Shown: positions 44,847 through 55,147 of the stretch, one piece after another
Numbering within the stretch: position 1 is the stretch's first letter
Layout of the letters: each line of letters begins with the position of its first letter
NCBI GenBank assembly: GCA_902520695.1
Contig: CABYOT010000009.1
Span: 1-59,045 of the forward strand
Direction of reading: 5' to 3'
Length of the DNA stretch: 59,045 bases
Source of the DNA: an uncultured Pelagibacteraceae bacterium
GTDB taxonomy: Bacteria > Pseudomonadota > Alphaproteobacteria > Pelagibacterales > Pelagibacteraceae
Program-made: the position numbers and the translations under genes
The notes under the pieces: model-generated
What the model was told of the DNA's origin: nothing
What the model saw: the letters and a program-made list of their open reading frames with translations, nothing else
Databases searched by the model: none

Positions 44847-45674
44847 ATGAAAAACTTTTATCAAATATACTTAATATCAGACTCAACCGGCGAAACTTTA
44901 GATAGAATATTTTTAGCACTTAAAGCTCAATTTCCGAATTTTCAATATGAAACAAATCATTTTTCTTTTACAAGGACAGAGAGTCAAACTTTAAGCATTT
45001 TAAGACAGGCAAAAAGAGAAACAAATCCTATAATTTTGTATACTATCGTAAACAGTAAGTTAGCAAAATACCTTACAGAGAAAGCTTACGAGAGAGAAAT
45101 TCCTTGTTTTGGAGTTCTGGGAGATTTAATTTTAAATTTTTCAAAAGTTTTAAATCAAAAAGCTTCTCATGAACCAAGCGGACAACATATTTTAAATGAT
45201 GAGTATTATGATAGAATAGATGCTATTCAATTTACAATGAACCACGATGATGGTAATCAAATAGATGATATAGAAAAGTCCGATATTATTCTTTTAGGAG
45301 TTAGCAGAACAAGCAAAACGCCAACATCTATATATTTAGCTAACAGAGGATTTAAAACATCAAATATTCCACTTGTAAATAAAGACTCTATACCAAGCAA
45401 AGTAACTAAAAAAAACTTTTCCCCATGTATAGTTGGATTAGTTACAGAACCAGAACGATTGTATGATCTAAGAAAAAATAGATTGACTTCTCTTAAAGAA
45501 GACCAAAATAGCGATTACGTAAATATCGAAAAAATTCAAGATGAATTAAATAATGCTAGAAAAATATTTAAAGAAAATAACTGGCCAACAATTGATGTTA
45601 CAAGAAAATCAGTAGAAGAAACAGCCGCTTCAGTAATAAAAATTTACGAGATAAGGAATAAAAAAAATGCTTAA
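44847..45674 (+). CDS. ppsR: PEP synthase/PPDK regulatory kinase-pyrophosphorylase (DUF299)
   Basis: 275 aa. Opening YLISDSTGETLDRIFLALKAQFP and the P-loop GVSRTSKT (151-158) are diagnostic. It switches pyruvate phosphate dikinase or PEP synthase on and off by ADP-dependent phosphorylation. It heads ppsR-maf-aroE-coaE-dnaQ, leading away from the oriC candidate, and overlaps maf by 8 bp. Confidence 0.95.
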   Translation: MKNFYQIYLISDSTGETLDRIFLALKAQFPNFQYETNHFSFTRTESQTLSILRQAKRETNPIILYTIVNSKLAKYLTEKAYEREIPCFGVLGDLILNFSKVLNQKASHEPSGQHILNDEYYDRIDAIQFTMNHDDGNQIDDIEKSDIILLGVSRTSKTPTSIYLANRGFKTSNIPLVNKDSIPSKVTKKNFSPCIVGLVTEPERLYDLRKNRLTSLKEDQNSDYVNIEKIQDELNNARKIFKENNWPTIDVTRKSVEETAASVIKIYEIRNKKNA

Positions 45675-46251
45675 TATTATTTTAGCATCTAAAAGTAGGG
45701 TTAGAAAAAAAATATTAGATGATCATAACATCAAAAATAATGTTATAGCCTCAAATATAGACGAAGAACCAATCAAAGAAAGTTTATTAAAAGAGGGAGC
45801 TTCACCTGAAATTATTTCTAAAAATCTAGCTGAGTTAAAGGCTAATAAAGTTAGTCAAAAATTCAACAATAGCTTAATTCTGGGAGCAGATAGTGTAATT
45901 GATTTATCAGGTGAGTTAATATCAAAACCTGAGAGTAGGGTTGAAGCTCTTAATATTTTGAAAAAGCTTAATGGAAAAAAACACTCTTTAATAAGTTCTG
46001 TATGTATGTCAAAAAATGGCTCTATGATTTGGAATTATACTGATAAAGCATACTTAACAATGAAACATTTTTCCGAGGATGAATTAATGTTGTATCTTAG
46101 TAAAATTAGTGACGAAAATCTGTATGCATATAATGTTTATCAAATTGAGGGAGAGGGAAAAGCTTTATTTTCAAGTATTGATGGAGATGAAGATACAATA
46201 ATGGGACTTCCTATAAAAAAAATCAAGGAATATTTAAAACTTCAGAAATGA
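45667..46251 (+). CDS. Maf-family nucleoside-triphosphate pyrophosphatase
   Basis: 194 aa. It opens with IILASKSRVRKKILDDH and has LILGADSVIDLSGELISKP, the Maf catalytic aspartate region, then YNVYQIEGEGKALFSSIDGDEDTIMGLP. It hydrolyses non-canonical nucleotides. It overlaps ppsR (8 bp) and aroE (4 bp). The same maf-aroE-coaE-dnaQ order is usual in alphaproteobacteria. Confidence 0.93.
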   Translation: MLNIILASKSRVRKKILDDHNIKNNVIASNIDEEPIKESLLKEGASPEIISKNLAELKANKVSQKFNNSLILGADSVIDLSGELISKPESRVEALNILKKLNGKKHSLISSVCMSKNGSMIWNYTDKAYLTMKHFSEDELMLYLSKISDENLYAYNVYQIEGEGKALFSSIDGDEDTIMGLPIKKIKEYLKLQK

Positions 46252-47042
46252 AAAAATTTTTAGTAATAGGAAACCCAATTGAACATTCTTTATCTCCAAA
46301 GTTACATAATTATTGGATAAAAACAAATAATTTAAATGCAATTTATGGAAAATTAGAAACACACGAGAGTGATTTGCCTGAACTATGTAATTCAATTAAA
46401 AAAGGTGAATTGGAAGGTCTAAATGTTACTGTTCCGTTTAAAAACACCATCATACCTTATTTGGATATTCTAAGTGGTAATGCATTAAGAACACAATCAG
46501 TGAATACAGTTTCATTTAACAAAGGTAATTTAGTTGGAGATAATACTGATATTGATGGATTTGAATTAAGTATAAAAAAAATAAATTATGATGTTAGTGA
46601 TAAAATAGTTTTAATACTTGGTGCTGGAGGGGTTGTGCCTTCAATTATCTGTGCATTACAGAGGATGAATACATCTAAAATACTTTTAAGTAATAGAACT
46701 AAAAAAAAGGCTGATCACCTCAAAGAATTATTTAAAGAAATTGATATTGTTGAATGGGGAAGTTTACCAGAATTTGATATGATTATAAATGCTACTACTT
46801 TGGGTTTAAAAAAAGATGATAAATTTGATTTAGACTTTTCTCTGCATGGTGAAAATAAGTTTTTCTACGATGTTATTTATACTCCTTTTAATACTGAATT
46901 TTCAGAAGCAGGGAACTCTCGAGATAACCTAAATGAAAATGGTTTTAATATGTTTTTATTTCAAGCTCAAAAGGCATTTAATATTTGGCACAATATTGAA
47001 CCAGAAATTAATCAAGAATTAATTGGATTTTTGAAAAATTAA
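46248..47042 (+). CDS. aroE: Shikimate dehydrogenase
   Basis: 264 aa. Family text: FLVIGNPIEHSLSPKLHNYW, LNVTVPFKNTIIPY (catalytic lysine), NTDIDGFELSI and the Rossmann motif LILGAGGVVPSII. Shikimate pathway. It overlaps maf by ATGA and precedes coaE by 23 bp. Confidence 0.96.
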   Translation: MKKFLVIGNPIEHSLSPKLHNYWIKTNNLNAIYGKLETHESDLPELCNSIKKGELEGLNVTVPFKNTIIPYLDILSGNALRTQSVNTVSFNKGNLVGDNTDIDGFELSIKKINYDVSDKIVLILGAGGVVPSIICALQRMNTSKILLSNRTKKKADHLKELFKEIDIVEWGSLPEFDMIINATTLGLKKDDKFDLDFSLHGENKFFYDVIYTPFNTEFSEAGNSRDNLNENGFNMFLFQAQKAFNIWHNIEPEINQELIGFLKN

Positions 47043-47065
47043 GACTATGAGATTAAAAATTATAG

Positions 47066-47659
47066 ATGATTAGAGTTGGAATAATTGGTGGTATAGGCTC
47101 AGGAAAATCTTTCATTTCAAAGCTTTTTGGATATCCAGTGTTTAATGCAGATAATGAAGTAAAAAATATTTATAAAAAAAATAAAGAATGCTTCAAAAAA
47201 CTAAAAAAAAAATTACCAAAATTTATCAAAACTTTTCCGATAAAAAAAAAGGAACTTATATCAGCAATCAGCTCAAACAAAAAAAATCTTAAAGTTATAT
47301 CTTCAGTTGTTCATCCAATGGTTAGGGCAAAAATGAAAAAATTCATATTGAAAAATAAAAGTAGAAAAATCATTATATTCGATATTCCTTTATTAATTGA
47401 AAACAAACTTAACAAAAAAAAAGATATAATAATTTTTATTCAATGTAAAAAATCTAAAGTTTTAGAGAGATTAAAAAAAAGGCCTTATTTCAATAAAAAT
47501 TTGATAAGGAGTCTTAATGAAAATCAAATTATGTTATCAAAAAAAAGAAAACTAGCTAAATATGTAATTAATAATAATTTTTCTATTAATGTAATCAAAA
47601 GAAAAATTAATATAATTAAAAAAAAAATTTTAAATGAAAGAAATAGTACTAGACACTGA
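47066..47659 (+). CDS. coaE: Dephospho-CoA kinase
   Basis: 197 aa. The P-loop GGIGSGKSFISKLFG, then FNADNEVKNIYK and IFDIPLLIENKL, are CoaE hallmarks. The C-terminal 40 residues are very lysine/asparagine-rich. It performs the last step of coenzyme A synthesis. It overlaps dnaQ by 26 bp in another frame, the largest same-strand overlap in the window. Confidence 0.94.
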   Translation: MIRVGIIGGIGSGKSFISKLFGYPVFNADNEVKNIYKKNKECFKKLKKKLPKFIKTFPIKKKELISAISSNKKNLKVISSVVHPMVRAKMKKFILKNKSRKIIIFDIPLLIENKLNKKKDIIIFIQCKKSKVLERLKKRPYFNKNLIRSLNENQIMLSKKRKLAKYVINNNFSINVIKRKINIIKKKILNERNSTRH

Positions 47660-48296
47660 GACAACCGGATTATCAGTAAAAGATGGTCACCGAATCGTTG
47701 AAATTGGATGTATTGAGTTGGATAACTTAGTTCCCACTAAAAATATATTTCATTTTTATCTAAATCCTGAAAGGAAAGTGTCTGATAAAGCATTTGAAGT
47801 TCATGGATATTCTGATGATTTTTTATCGACAAAGCAAAAATTTATTGAAATAGCTGACAGTTTTTTAGATTTCATTAAAGACAAAAAAATTATTATCCAT
47901 AACGCAGAGTTTGATATTGCTCACTTGAATAATGAATTATCTTTGGTTGGAAAAGAAAAGATTAATAATTCAAATGTTATTGATACATTAGAGTTAGCAA
48001 GAAATAAATTTCCAGGATCAAGTATTAGCCTAGATTCACTGTGTAGAAGATTTAGAATTGATAATTCTAAAAGAGAAAAACATACAGCTTTAATTGATTG
48101 TGAGTTACTTTCTAAAGTTTATATAAATTTGATTGATCAAAAAGAACCTACCTTGAATTTAGTTGTAAATAGTGAAAACAAAGTATCAGGTCAAGAATGT
48201 TTGGATTATTATAAAAAAGTTGTCATTCCGTCTCAAAAGGAAATGTCTGACCATAAAGAATTTCTTAAGAAAAATTTAAAAAAAAATTTTTATTAG
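47634..48296 (+). CDS. dnaQ: DNA polymerase III epsilon subunit (3'-5' exonuclease)
   Basis: 220 aa. ExoI motif EIVLDTETTGLSVKDGHRIVEIG (catalytic D7/E9), ExoII HNAEFDIAHLNNEL and ExoIII HTALIDCELL are visible. Proofreading subunit. The 26-bp overlap with coaE is supported because the protein begins exactly where the family begins (MKEIVLDTET). Its end meets secB, convergent, with 4 bp overlap. Confidence 0.95.
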   Translation: MKEIVLDTETTGLSVKDGHRIVEIGCIELDNLVPTKNIFHFYLNPERKVSDKAFEVHGYSDDFLSTKQKFIEIADSFLDFIKDKKIIIHNAEFDIAHLNNELSLVGKEKINNSNVIDTLELARNKFPGSSISLDSLCRRFRIDNSKREKHTALIDCELLSKVYINLIDQKEPTLNLVVNSENKVSGQECLDYYKKVVIPSQKEMSDHKEFLKKNLKKNFY

Positions 48297-48715
48297 TTCA
48301 ATCTTTCATTATATAATTTTTCAAAGTCAATTTTAGAACCAAATTTTAAATCAGGTAAACCTGAGTTTCTCAAAATTGTTAGAAATTTTTCTTCTAATTC
48401 AGGATATATTTTTGTTTGTAAGTCACTTAAAACAATTTTTTCTAGCTCTCTCTTTTTTATTTGCACATCTGATATTTCAATAGCAGTTGCATATTTAATT
48501 TGAAAAAAACCTTTTTCCTTATTCTTATTTGGATTTTCATAAGTTAAAGTTGTAAGAACTTCTATCATTTTCCTTTTTAAAGGTTTGGATTTTATATCAA
48601 CTTTCATTTGATATTCTGGAATAGTATTCCTAATTGTAATCAGGGTTTCTGGGCTAGGTATTTCTACAGACAAATCTTGAATATAACTCACAATTATTTT
48701 GTATTTATTTTCCAT
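48293..48715 (-). CDS. secB: Protein-export chaperone SecB
   Basis: 140 aa from the ATG at 48715, giving MENKYKIIVSYIQDLSVEIP, the SecB signature; an upstream ATG at 48736 adds seven unrelated residues inside fxsA. It holds precursors unfolded for SecA. It overlaps fxsA by 11 bp. Confidence 0.9.
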   Translation of the reverse strand: MENKYKIIVSYIQDLSVEIPSPETLITIRNTIPEYQMKVDIKSKPLKRKMIEVLTTLTYENPNKNKEKGFFQIKYATAIEISDVQIKKRELEKIVLSDLQTKIYPELEEKFLTILRNSGLPDLKFGSKIDFEKLYNERLN

Positions 48716-49133
48716 CTTTGTCTTCAATATCCTCATATTCTCCTTCTATAAAACTTTTCTCTCTTTTTTCATCTTTAGATTTTACTGAATGTTTTTTAGA
48801 ATATTTACTCAAAATTATTTTTCTTGTAACTGGAAATATCAAAAGAATCCCTATTATATCAGTGGCAAAGCCAGGCAATATTAATAGTAAAGCAGCAAAT
48901 GCAATTGCTGCCCCAGAAATCATCTCATAAAGTGGCAGTTCATTTTTAACTAATTGTGACATTCCAGAACGCAATGTGTTAAACCCCTCATACCTTGCAT
49001 ACCAAATACCCACAATCGCAGTTATTGCTATAAGTAAAATGGTGTTTAATGCTCCAATTTCTGAGCCAACTTTAATAAAAAGGTATATTTCAATTAGCGG
49101 GATCCCAATTATTAGAATTATTGCTGTGTTCAT
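48705..49133 (-). CDS. fxsA: FxsA-family membrane protein
   Basis: 142 aa with about three membrane segments. Family text: ILIIGIPLIEIYLFIKVGSEIGAL, TAIVGIWYARYEGF, LILPGFATDIIGILLIFP. Inner-membrane protein of unclear biochemical role. Its charged C-terminus overlaps secB. It is divergent from the Tim44-like gene with a 58-bp gap. Confidence 0.92.
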   Translation of the reverse strand: MNTAIILIIGIPLIEIYLFIKVGSEIGALNTILLIAITAIVGIWYARYEGFNTLRSGMSQLVKNELPLYEMISGAAIAFAALLLILPGFATDIIGILLIFPVTRKIILSKYSKKHSVKSKDEKREKSFIEGEYEDIEDKDGK

Positions 49134-49191
49134 TTGTCTATAATGTAAATTGCAGGTTGAAATTAATCAACATAGTAAATATTATTAGTAT

Positions 49192-49782
49192 ATGAGTTAC
49201 AGCTTCGAGTACATCGATATTATATTACTAGCTATGATTGCTGGTTTTATTTTCCTTAGATTAAGAGGGATTTTAGGAAAAAAAACAGGATTTGAGGAAA
49301 ATATCAATTCAAGTTTCCCTCATGAGGAAGTTCCAGAAACTAAAGTCTCACCCGTTTTAAATGCTGAAACTTTTGATGATGCAGCAAAGAAAGACTTTTT
49401 GAATGGTGCAAAAATAGCTTATGAAAGCATCATTACTAGTTTCTCTAAAGGAGATCTAAAATCAATAAAAAATCTACTAGCAAAAAATGTATATGATCAA
49501 TTTGACGAAGCCATCAAAGATAAAAAAGCAAGAAATGTAACTTCTGAAACTACATTTATTGGTATTAATTCTGCAGAAATCAAAGAGCATAATCAAAATA
49601 AAAATATGCTTGAAGTAAGTGTTGAATTTGTAAGTGAAATTATATCTTGCATCAAAGATAAAGATAATAAAGTTGTTTCCGGTGATTCTCAGAAAGTAAA
49701 AAAAGTTCTCGATACTTGGAAATTTACAAAAGATAGCACATCAAAAAATCCTAACTGGTTAATAGTAGACACCCAGGCTTAG
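49192..49782 (+). CDS. Tim44-like domain protein
   Basis: 196 aa. An N-terminal membrane segment (IDIILLAMIAGFIFLRLRGILG) precedes a charged linker and the Tim44 domain (FLNGAKIAYESIITSFSKGDLKSIKNLL, WKFTKDSTSKNPNWLIVDTQA). Family role: inner-membrane protein, possibly in translocation or envelope maintenance. The secB-fxsA/tim44-smr order is conserved in alphaproteobacteria. smr begins immediately after its stop. Confidence 0.92.
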   Translation: MSYSFEYIDIILLAMIAGFIFLRLRGILGKKTGFEENINSSFPHEEVPETKVSPVLNAETFDDAAKKDFLNGAKIAYESIITSFSKGDLKSIKNLLAKNVYDQFDEAIKDKKARNVTSETTFIGINSAEIKEHNQNKNMLEVSVEFVSEIISCIKDKDNKVVSGDSQKVKKVLDTWKFTKDSTSKNPNWLIVDTQA

Positions 49783-50199
49783 TTGATTAAAAAAATATCA
49801 GACAAAGATAAAAAAGACTGGCAAGATTTCTTAAATAGTACTGATAAATTAGAAAATAAAGATCAAAAAATTTCTTCAACACCTAAAAGATATATTGAAA
49901 GATCTATTGATTTACACGGTTATTCCTTGGAGGAAGCAAATCAAAAGATGACTTCTTATATTGAAGAGTGTTATGCAAAAGGAGTTTCCAAAATTAATGT
50001 CATTACAGGAAAGGGCCTTAGATCCAAAAATTTAAATGACCCATATCAATCTAGTAATTTGAGTATATTAAAACACTCAGTACCTAATTTCATTAGAGGT
50101 AGTGATCATTTAATGAAAAAAATTATAAATATTGATTTTGAAGCTGTTGAAAACCCATCTGTTGGAAATTTTGATATTTTTTTAAGAAAAAAAAAGTAA
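49783..50199 (+). CDS. Smr-domain endonuclease-like protein
   Basis: 138 aa from a TTG that directly follows the Tim44 stop. The Smr domain is clear: SIDLHGYSLEEANQKM, then INVITGKGLRSK and LKHSVPNF. Smr domains nick or cleave RNA/DNA. An mltA gene usually found between tim44 and smr is missing here. It converges on hslU, 3 bp from it. Confidence 0.88.
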   Translation: MIKKISDKDKKDWQDFLNSTDKLENKDQKISSTPKRYIERSIDLHGYSLEEANQKMTSYIEECYAKGVSKINVITGKGLRSKNLNDPYQSSNLSILKHSVPNFIRGSDHLMKKIINIDFEAVENPSVGNFDIFLRKKK

Positions 50200-50202
50200 T
50201 AT

Positions 50203-51573
50203 TTACAAAATAAACTTCGATAGGTCTGCGTCTTTAACAAGTTCACCAATATTTTTCTTAATATAATCTGAATCTATGCTGATCTTTTCACCAGCTCTAT
50301 CTGTTGCTGTAAAACTAATTTCATCTAAAACTCTTTCAATTATAGTATGCAGTCTTCTAGCGCCAATATTTTCAACTGTTGTGTTTACTTCGCTTGCAAT
50401 TGTTGCAATTGTATCAATTCCATCTTCAGTAAATTCTAAATCAACGTTTTCGGTTTTAAGTAAAGCTTTGTATTGTTTAATTAAACTATTGTCTGGCTCT
50501 TTTAAAATTCGCTTAAAATCTTCACTATTCAATGCATCTAGCTCAACTCTTATCGGCAATCTTCCTTGAAGCTCAGGCAAAAGATCTGATGGTTTTGCTA
50601 ATTGGAAAGCTCCTGAAGCTATAAATAATATATGGTCTGTTTTAATTGGACCGTATTTAGTACTGACTGTTGTCCCTTCTATTAACGGAAGCAGATCCCT
50701 TTGAACACCTTCTCTTGATACATCACCACCAACCCTATCAGTTCTTGCTGAAATCTTATCTATTTCATCTAAAAATACGATACCATTATTTTCAGTTGTG
50801 TTTTTCGCAGATTTAATAATTTTATCTTGTTCGATTAATTTATCAGCTTCTTCGTTAAGTAATATTTCATGAGACTCTTTTACTGACATTTTTTTTTTCT
50901 TAGCTTTTTGACCCATTGATTTACCAAGCATATCTGAAATATTGATCATTCCAACATTTGCACCAGGCATACCGGGAATTTCAAATGATGGCATTCCACC
51001 ACCACTTTCAGTAACAGCAATTTCTATTTCGTTATCATCTAAATCGCCATCTCTTAATCTTTTCCTAAAACTTTCTCTTGTCGCAACACTTGCTTTATTT
51101 CCAACAATTGCATCAAGAACTCTATCTTCTGCTAACTTTTGTGCTTTAGCATGAACTTCTTTTCTTTTTTTCACTTTTTCCATTGCAATTGCAATTTCAA
51201 GAAGGTCTCTTATGATTTGTTCTACGTCCCTTCCAACATATCCAACTTCGGTAAATCTTGTTGCTTCAACTTTTACAAATGGTGCTTCAGCTAATTTTGA
51301 TAATCTTCTAGATATTTCTGTTTTACCAACACCCGTTGGTCCCATCATTAAAATATTTTTTGGAAGAACTTCATCTTTCATGTCACCTTCTAGAGCTTGT
51401 CTTCTCCATCTATTTCTTAAAGCAATTGCAACAGCTCTTTTTGCATTGTTTTGACCAACAACAAATCTATCTAATTCAGAAACTATTTCTCTTGGAGATA
51501 ATGAATTTTGAATGTTATTTTTTTCTTTTTTTACTTTTGCGTTTGGTAGTGTTGTGACGTTTGATTTTTCCAT
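50203..51573 (-). CDS. hslU: HslUV protease ATPase subunit HslU
   Basis: 456 aa, full length. ClpX-type Walker A GPTGVGKT (78-85), [23 protein letters not shown], Walker [11 protein letters not shown] and the sensor region are all recognisable. It unfolds substrates for HslV. It lies one base after hslV. Confidence 0.97.
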   Translation of the reverse strand: MEKSNVTTLPNAKVKKEKNNIQNSLSPREIVSELDRFVVGQNNAKRAVAIALRNRWRRQALEGDMKDEVLPKNILMMGPTGVGKTEISRRLSKLAEAPFVKVEATRFTEVGYVGRDVEQIIRDLLEIAIAMEKVKKRKEVHAKAQKLAEDRVLDAIVGNKASVATRESFRKRLRDGDLDDNEIEIAVTESGGGMPSFEIPGMPGANVGMINISDMLGKSMGQKAKKKKMSVKESHEILLNEEADKLIEQDKIIKSAKNTTENNGIVFLDEIDKISARTDRVGGDVSREGVQRDLLPLIEGTTVSTKYGPIKTDHILFIASGAFQLAKPSDLLPELQGRLPIRVELDALNSEDFKRILKEPDNSLIKQYKALLKTENVDLEFTEDGIDTIATIASEVNTTVENIGARRLHTIIERVLDEISFTATDRAGEKISIDSDYIKKNIGELVKDADLSKFIL

Positions 51574-51574
51574 A

Positions 51575-52090
51575 TTAAATTTTTTCTATATTGCAATTAT
51601 CATTTGTGAAAACGCATATTTCAGATGCAACTTTAATCGCTTTTTTTGCAACTTCCTCTGCTGATAAATCTGTATCCATTAAAACTTTTGCAGATGCTAA
51701 TGCATAATTTCCACCAGATCCAATTCCAATTACATCACCTTCAGGCTCTAAAACATCACCAGTTCCTGAAATAATAAAACTATTTTCTTTATCACCAACA
51801 GCCATTAAGGCTTCTAATCTTCTTAAATATTTATCAGTTCGCCAATCTTTAGCTAGTTCAACAGCTGCTCTTGCTAGATTTCCAGCATGTTTTTCTAACT
51901 TAGACTCTAATCTCTCAAATAATGTTAAAGCATCTGCAGTAGATCCGGCAAATCCTGCAATCACATTTCTTTTCTCAATCTTACGAACTTTATTTGCAGT
52001 CTTCTTGATAACAGTATTTCCCATACTTACTTGGCCATCACCAGCAACTACTACTTCATTGTTTTTTCTTACTAATACTATCGTTGTCAT
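51575..52090 (-). CDS. hslV: HslUV protease peptidase subunit HslV
   Basis: 171 aa. After the initiator Met the protein starts [23 protein letters not shown], so T2 becomes the catalytic N-terminal threonine of the proteasome-like fold. [15 protein letters not shown] follows. It is divergent from hisB across a 90-bp gap that must hold both promoters; I see no further structure there. Confidence 0.97.
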   Translation of the reverse strand: MTTIVLVRKNNEVVVAGDGQVSMGNTVIKKTANKVRKIEKRNVIAGFAGSTADALTLFERLESKLEKHAGNLARAAVELAKDWRTDKYLRRLEALMAVGDKENSFIISGTGDVLEPEGDVIGIGSGGNYALASAKVLMDTDLSAEEVAKKAIKVASEICVFTNDNCNIEKI

Positions 52091-52180
52091 GGGATATAGA
52101 TGGATACTAAATACAATAGTTCAAGACCAAGGCTAGAATTATTGCCATAATTGAATAATAGATATATACCTTTTCTAAGT

Positions 52181-52771
52181 ATGAAACGTAAAGCCAAAAT
52201 AAGTAGAAAAACAAAAGAGACTAACATCAGTGTTGATTTAAACATTGATGGTAAGGGTAAGTACAAAGTTGACACAGGCATAGGATTTTTAGATCACATG
52301 CTTGAGCAATTATCAAAACACTCTTCAATGGATATGAACATTAAAGCTAAAGGTGATACGCACATTGATCTTCACCACACAACTGAAGATACTGGAATTG
52401 CAATTGGTGAATGTTTGAAAAAAGCATCAAATAAATTTGTTGGTATTAAAAGATATGCACATGCAATGATACCAATGGATGAAACATTAACTAGAGTTGC
52501 AATCGATGTATCAAACAGACCTTATTTAATTTGGAAAGTAAAATTGAAAGTAGAAAAATTAGGTGAAATGGATACAGAACTATTTAAAGAATGGTTCCAA
52601 GCTTTTTCACAAGCTGCAGGAATTACTTTGCACATTGAAAATATTTATGGTGATAACAGTCACCACATAATCGAATCTTGCTTTAAAGGATTAGCTAGAT
52701 CATTACGAGCTGCTTTAGAAATGGATCCAAGAAATAAAACTACAATACCTTCGACAAAAGGTTCTTTATAA
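52181..52771 (+). CDS. hisB: Imidazoleglycerol-phosphate dehydratase
   Basis: 196 aa from the ATG at 52181; a TTG 30 bp upstream is not needed. IGPD signatures: [30 protein letters not shown] (Mn ligands) and [18 protein letters not shown]. It is the monofunctional dehydratase without the phosphatase domain. It leads the his operon and is 5 bp before hisH. Confidence 0.96.
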   Translation: MKRKAKISRKTKETNISVDLNIDGKGKYKVDTGIGFLDHMLEQLSKHSSMDMNIKAKGDTHIDLHHTTEDTGIAIGECLKKASNKFVGIKRYAHAMIPMDETLTRVAIDVSNRPYLIWKVKLKVEKLGEMDTELFKEWFQAFSQAAGITLHIENIYGDNSHHIIESCFKGLARSLRAALEMDPRNKTTIPSTKGSL

Positions 52772-52776
52772 ATTTA

Positions 52777-53403
52777 ATGAATGTCACAATTGTTGACTAC
52801 AATTCAGGCAATATTAGTTCTGTAATAAATTCGTTTAAAGAAGTTGCAAAAGACAAAGTAAACATTGCTGTTACATCAGATCTTTCGACCATAAAAACTA
52901 GCGATAAAGTTGTATTACCAGGACAAGGATCTTTTAAAAGCTGCATTGATGGGCTTAATAGCATTAGTGGTTTGACAGATACTCTTAATGAATTTGCAAT
53001 AGAAAGTAAAAAACCACTACTTGGAATTTGTGTTGGACTTCAAATGTTTGCAGACATCGGTTATGAGGAAGTTGAGACTAAAGGTTTAGGTTGGATTTCA
53101 GGAAAAGTGTCGAAAATTGATAACCAAGGCGGTAAATTTAAGCTTCCGCACATTGGTTGGAATGAAATTAATATAACTAAAGAAAGTAAGATTTTTAAAG
53201 GCATAGAAAATAATTCTCACATGTACTTCGTTCACAGTTATGAATTTGTACCTGAGGATAAATCTGTAATTTCAGCAACAACTGATTACTCATCTAATGT
53301 TGTTTGTGCTGCAGAAAAGGAAAACATATTTGGAACCCAATTTCACCCTGAAAAGAGTGATAAAATTGGTCTTAAAATAATTAATAACTTCATAAGTTTA
53401 TGA
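52777..53403 (+). CDS. hisH: Imidazole glycerol phosphate synthase glutaminase subunit
   Basis: 208 aa class I glutaminase. Nucleophile C in LGICVGLQMFAD, and the His/Glu pair in TQFHPEKSDKIG. It supplies ammonia to HisF. It overlaps hisA by 4 bp. Confidence 0.96.
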   Translation: MNVTIVDYNSGNISSVINSFKEVAKDKVNIAVTSDLSTIKTSDKVVLPGQGSFKSCIDGLNSISGLTDTLNEFAIESKKPLLGICVGLQMFADIGYEEVETKGLGWISGKVSKIDNQGGKFKLPHIGWNEINITKESKIFKGIENNSHMYFVHSYEFVPEDKSVISATTDYSSNVVCAAEKENIFGTQFHPEKSDKIGLKIINNFISL

Positions 53404-54125
53404 AAATTTTTCCTGCAATAGATATTAAAGATAAAAAGTGCGTGAGGTTAGTTAAAGGAGACTTTGATAATAAAACTGAATATGAAATGTCGCCAGTTGA
53501 ACAAGCTGGAAGGTATAGAGACCATGGTTTTAAAAACTTGCACATAGTTGATTTAGATGGAGCATTAACAGGAGAGACTCTTAATATTGATATTATTGAG
53601 GAAATTGTTGGTAAATTTGATCTTAAAATTGAAATAGGTGGAGGTGTAAGAAATTTTGAAAGTATTCAAAAATATACTGACGCTGGGGTTGAGAAAGTTA
53701 TTTTAGGAAGTGCTGCAATTAAAAATAAATTTTTTTTAAAAGAGGCTTGCCAAAAATTTCCTGATAAAATTGCCTTAGGTCTAGATGCTAAAGATGGATA
53801 TCTATCCGTATCTGGTTGGAAAGAAAATTCTAATTTAAAAACCTTAGAATTTTTAAAAGACGTAAATGAGTATGGTACTAGCAGATTAATTTATACAGAT
53901 ATAAATAGAGATGGCATGAAGATGAGCCCAAATTTTAATGAAACAGAAAATGTAGCTAATAATTCAAATTGTCCAGTCATTATCTCTGGAGGTGTTTCTT
54001 CAATTGATGATATTAAAAAGGCCAAAGAATTAGGAAATAAAAATATTGAGGGAATTATTGTTGGTAAAGCCATATATGATGGTGATATTAAATTGGATGA
54101 ACTTGCAAAAGAAATAGATGCTTAA
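53400..54125 (+). CDS. hisA: ProFAR isomerase
   Basis: 241 aa (beta-alpha)8 barrel. [18 protein letters not shown] carries the N-terminal catalytic aspartate, and [17 protein letters not shown] and [14 protein letters not shown] are phosphate-binding repeats. It overlaps hisH and hisF. Confidence 0.96.
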   Translation: MKIFPAIDIKDKKCVRLVKGDFDNKTEYEMSPVEQAGRYRDHGFKNLHIVDLDGALTGETLNIDIIEEIVGKFDLKIEIGGGVRNFESIQKYTDAGVEKVILGSAAIKNKFFLKEACQKFPDKIALGLDAKDGYLSVSGWKENSNLKTLEFLKDVNEYGTSRLIYTDINRDGMKMSPNFNETENVANNSNCPVIISGGVSSIDDIKKAKELGNKNIEGIIVGKAIYDGDIKLDELAKEIDA

Positions 54126-54873
54126 AAATAGAATTATACCTTGCTTAGATGTTAAAAATGGAAGAGTTGTAAAAGGTATAAACTTTGTTGATTTACAAGA
54201 TGCAGGAGACCCAGTGGAGCAAGCTAAAATTTATAGTGATGGTGGTGCAGATGAAATTTGTTTTTTAGATATTACAGCCTCAAATGAAAATAGGGATACT
54301 ATTTATGATGTAGTTAAAGATACTTCTAAAAAATGTTTTGTACCTTTAACAGTTGGTGGTGGAGTTAGAAGTGTAGATGATATTAGTAAACTTTTAAACT
54401 GCGGGGCAGATAAAGTTTCAATTAATACGGCTGCAGTACAAAATGCTGATGTTGTAGTTCAAAGTTCAAAAAAATTTGGCTCTCAATGTATCGTCGTTGC
54501 AATTGATGCTAAGAAAAATGGAGATAAATGGGAAGTTTTTACTCATGGCGGACGAAATAATACTGGAATTAACGCTTTAGAGTTTGCAAAAAAGATGGAA
54601 GAGAGTGGAGCAGGTGAGTTACTTGTTACATCAATGGATAGAGATGGTACTCAGGTAGGCTATGACATTGATCTTATGTCTAAAATTTCCTCAATGGTAA
54701 ACATACCCACAATAGCATCAGGAGGAGTTGGTGATCTTGATCACTTAGTCGATGGCATCAAATTAGGCAATGCTAGTGCGGTTTTAGCAGCTTCTATATT
54801 TCACTATGGCAAATATTCTGTCAAAGAAGCCAAAGAATATTTGGACTCAAAAGGAATACCTGTTAGGATTTGA
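54118..54873 (+). CDS. hisF: Imidazole glycerol phosphate synthase cyclase subunit
   Basis: 251 aa barrel. [36 protein letters not shown] and the catalytic second half ([17 protein letters not shown]) are diagnostic. Acts with HisH. It overlaps hisA by 8 bp. Confidence 0.97.
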   Translation: MLKNRIIPCLDVKNGRVVKGINFVDLQDAGDPVEQAKIYSDGGADEICFLDITASNENRDTIYDVVKDTSKKCFVPLTVGGGVRSVDDISKLLNCGADKVSINTAAVQNADVVVQSSKKFGSQCIVVAIDAKKNGDKWEVFTHGGRNNTGINALEFAKKMEESGAGELLVTSMDRDGTQVGYDIDLMSKISSMVNIPTIASGGVGDLDHLVDGIKLGNASAVLAASIFHYGKYSVKEAKEYLDSKGIPVRI

Positions 54874-54874
54874 G

Positions 54875-55147
54875 ATGCTAAATACCCTTGAGAGCCTATT
54901 TAAACTTGCAAGAGAGAGAAAATCTTCACCAGTTGATGGTTCGTATACCAATAAACTTCTGAGTGATAAATATTTAAGTAAAGCAAAAGTGCTTGAAGAA
55001 ATAAATGAATTGATAGAGGCAGTAGAAGAAGATACAAATAAAATTCATGAAGCTGCAGATGTGTTTTATCATCTAGCCATGTACCTCGAAGCAAATAACA
55101 TTAAAATTGAAGACGTCATGAGTGAATTAGAAAAAAGAAAAAAATGA
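54875..55147 (+). CDS. hisE: Phosphoribosyl-ATP pyrophosphohydrolase
   Basis: 90 aa from the ATG one base after the hisF stop; a longer frame reaching back into hisF is not real. HisE/MazG-like helices with EEINELIEAVEEDTNKIHEAADVFYHL (metal-binding acidic residues) are visible. hisI is not attached. It overlaps the next gene by 4 bp (ATGA). Confidence 0.93.
   Translation: MLNTLESLFKLARERKSSPVDGSYTNKLLSDKYLSKAKVLEEINELIEAVEEDTNKIHEAADVFYHLAMYLEANNIKIEDVMSELEKRKK

Noticed and set aside
44765..44905. 46-codon frame starting ATG at 44765 between hemE and ppsR
   Set aside because: It runs out of frame through the start of ppsR, has no recognisable protein features and sits in the proposed origin, so it is most likely chance.
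50942..51454. Plus-strand frames inside hslU
   Set aside because: They are shadows of hslU, with no start signal or recognisable domain; hslU motifs on the minus strand are complete.
54806..54874. hisE start inside hisF
   Set aside because: It gives 23 residues read from hisF in another frame; the ATG at 54875 directly after the hisF stop gives the family N-terminus.
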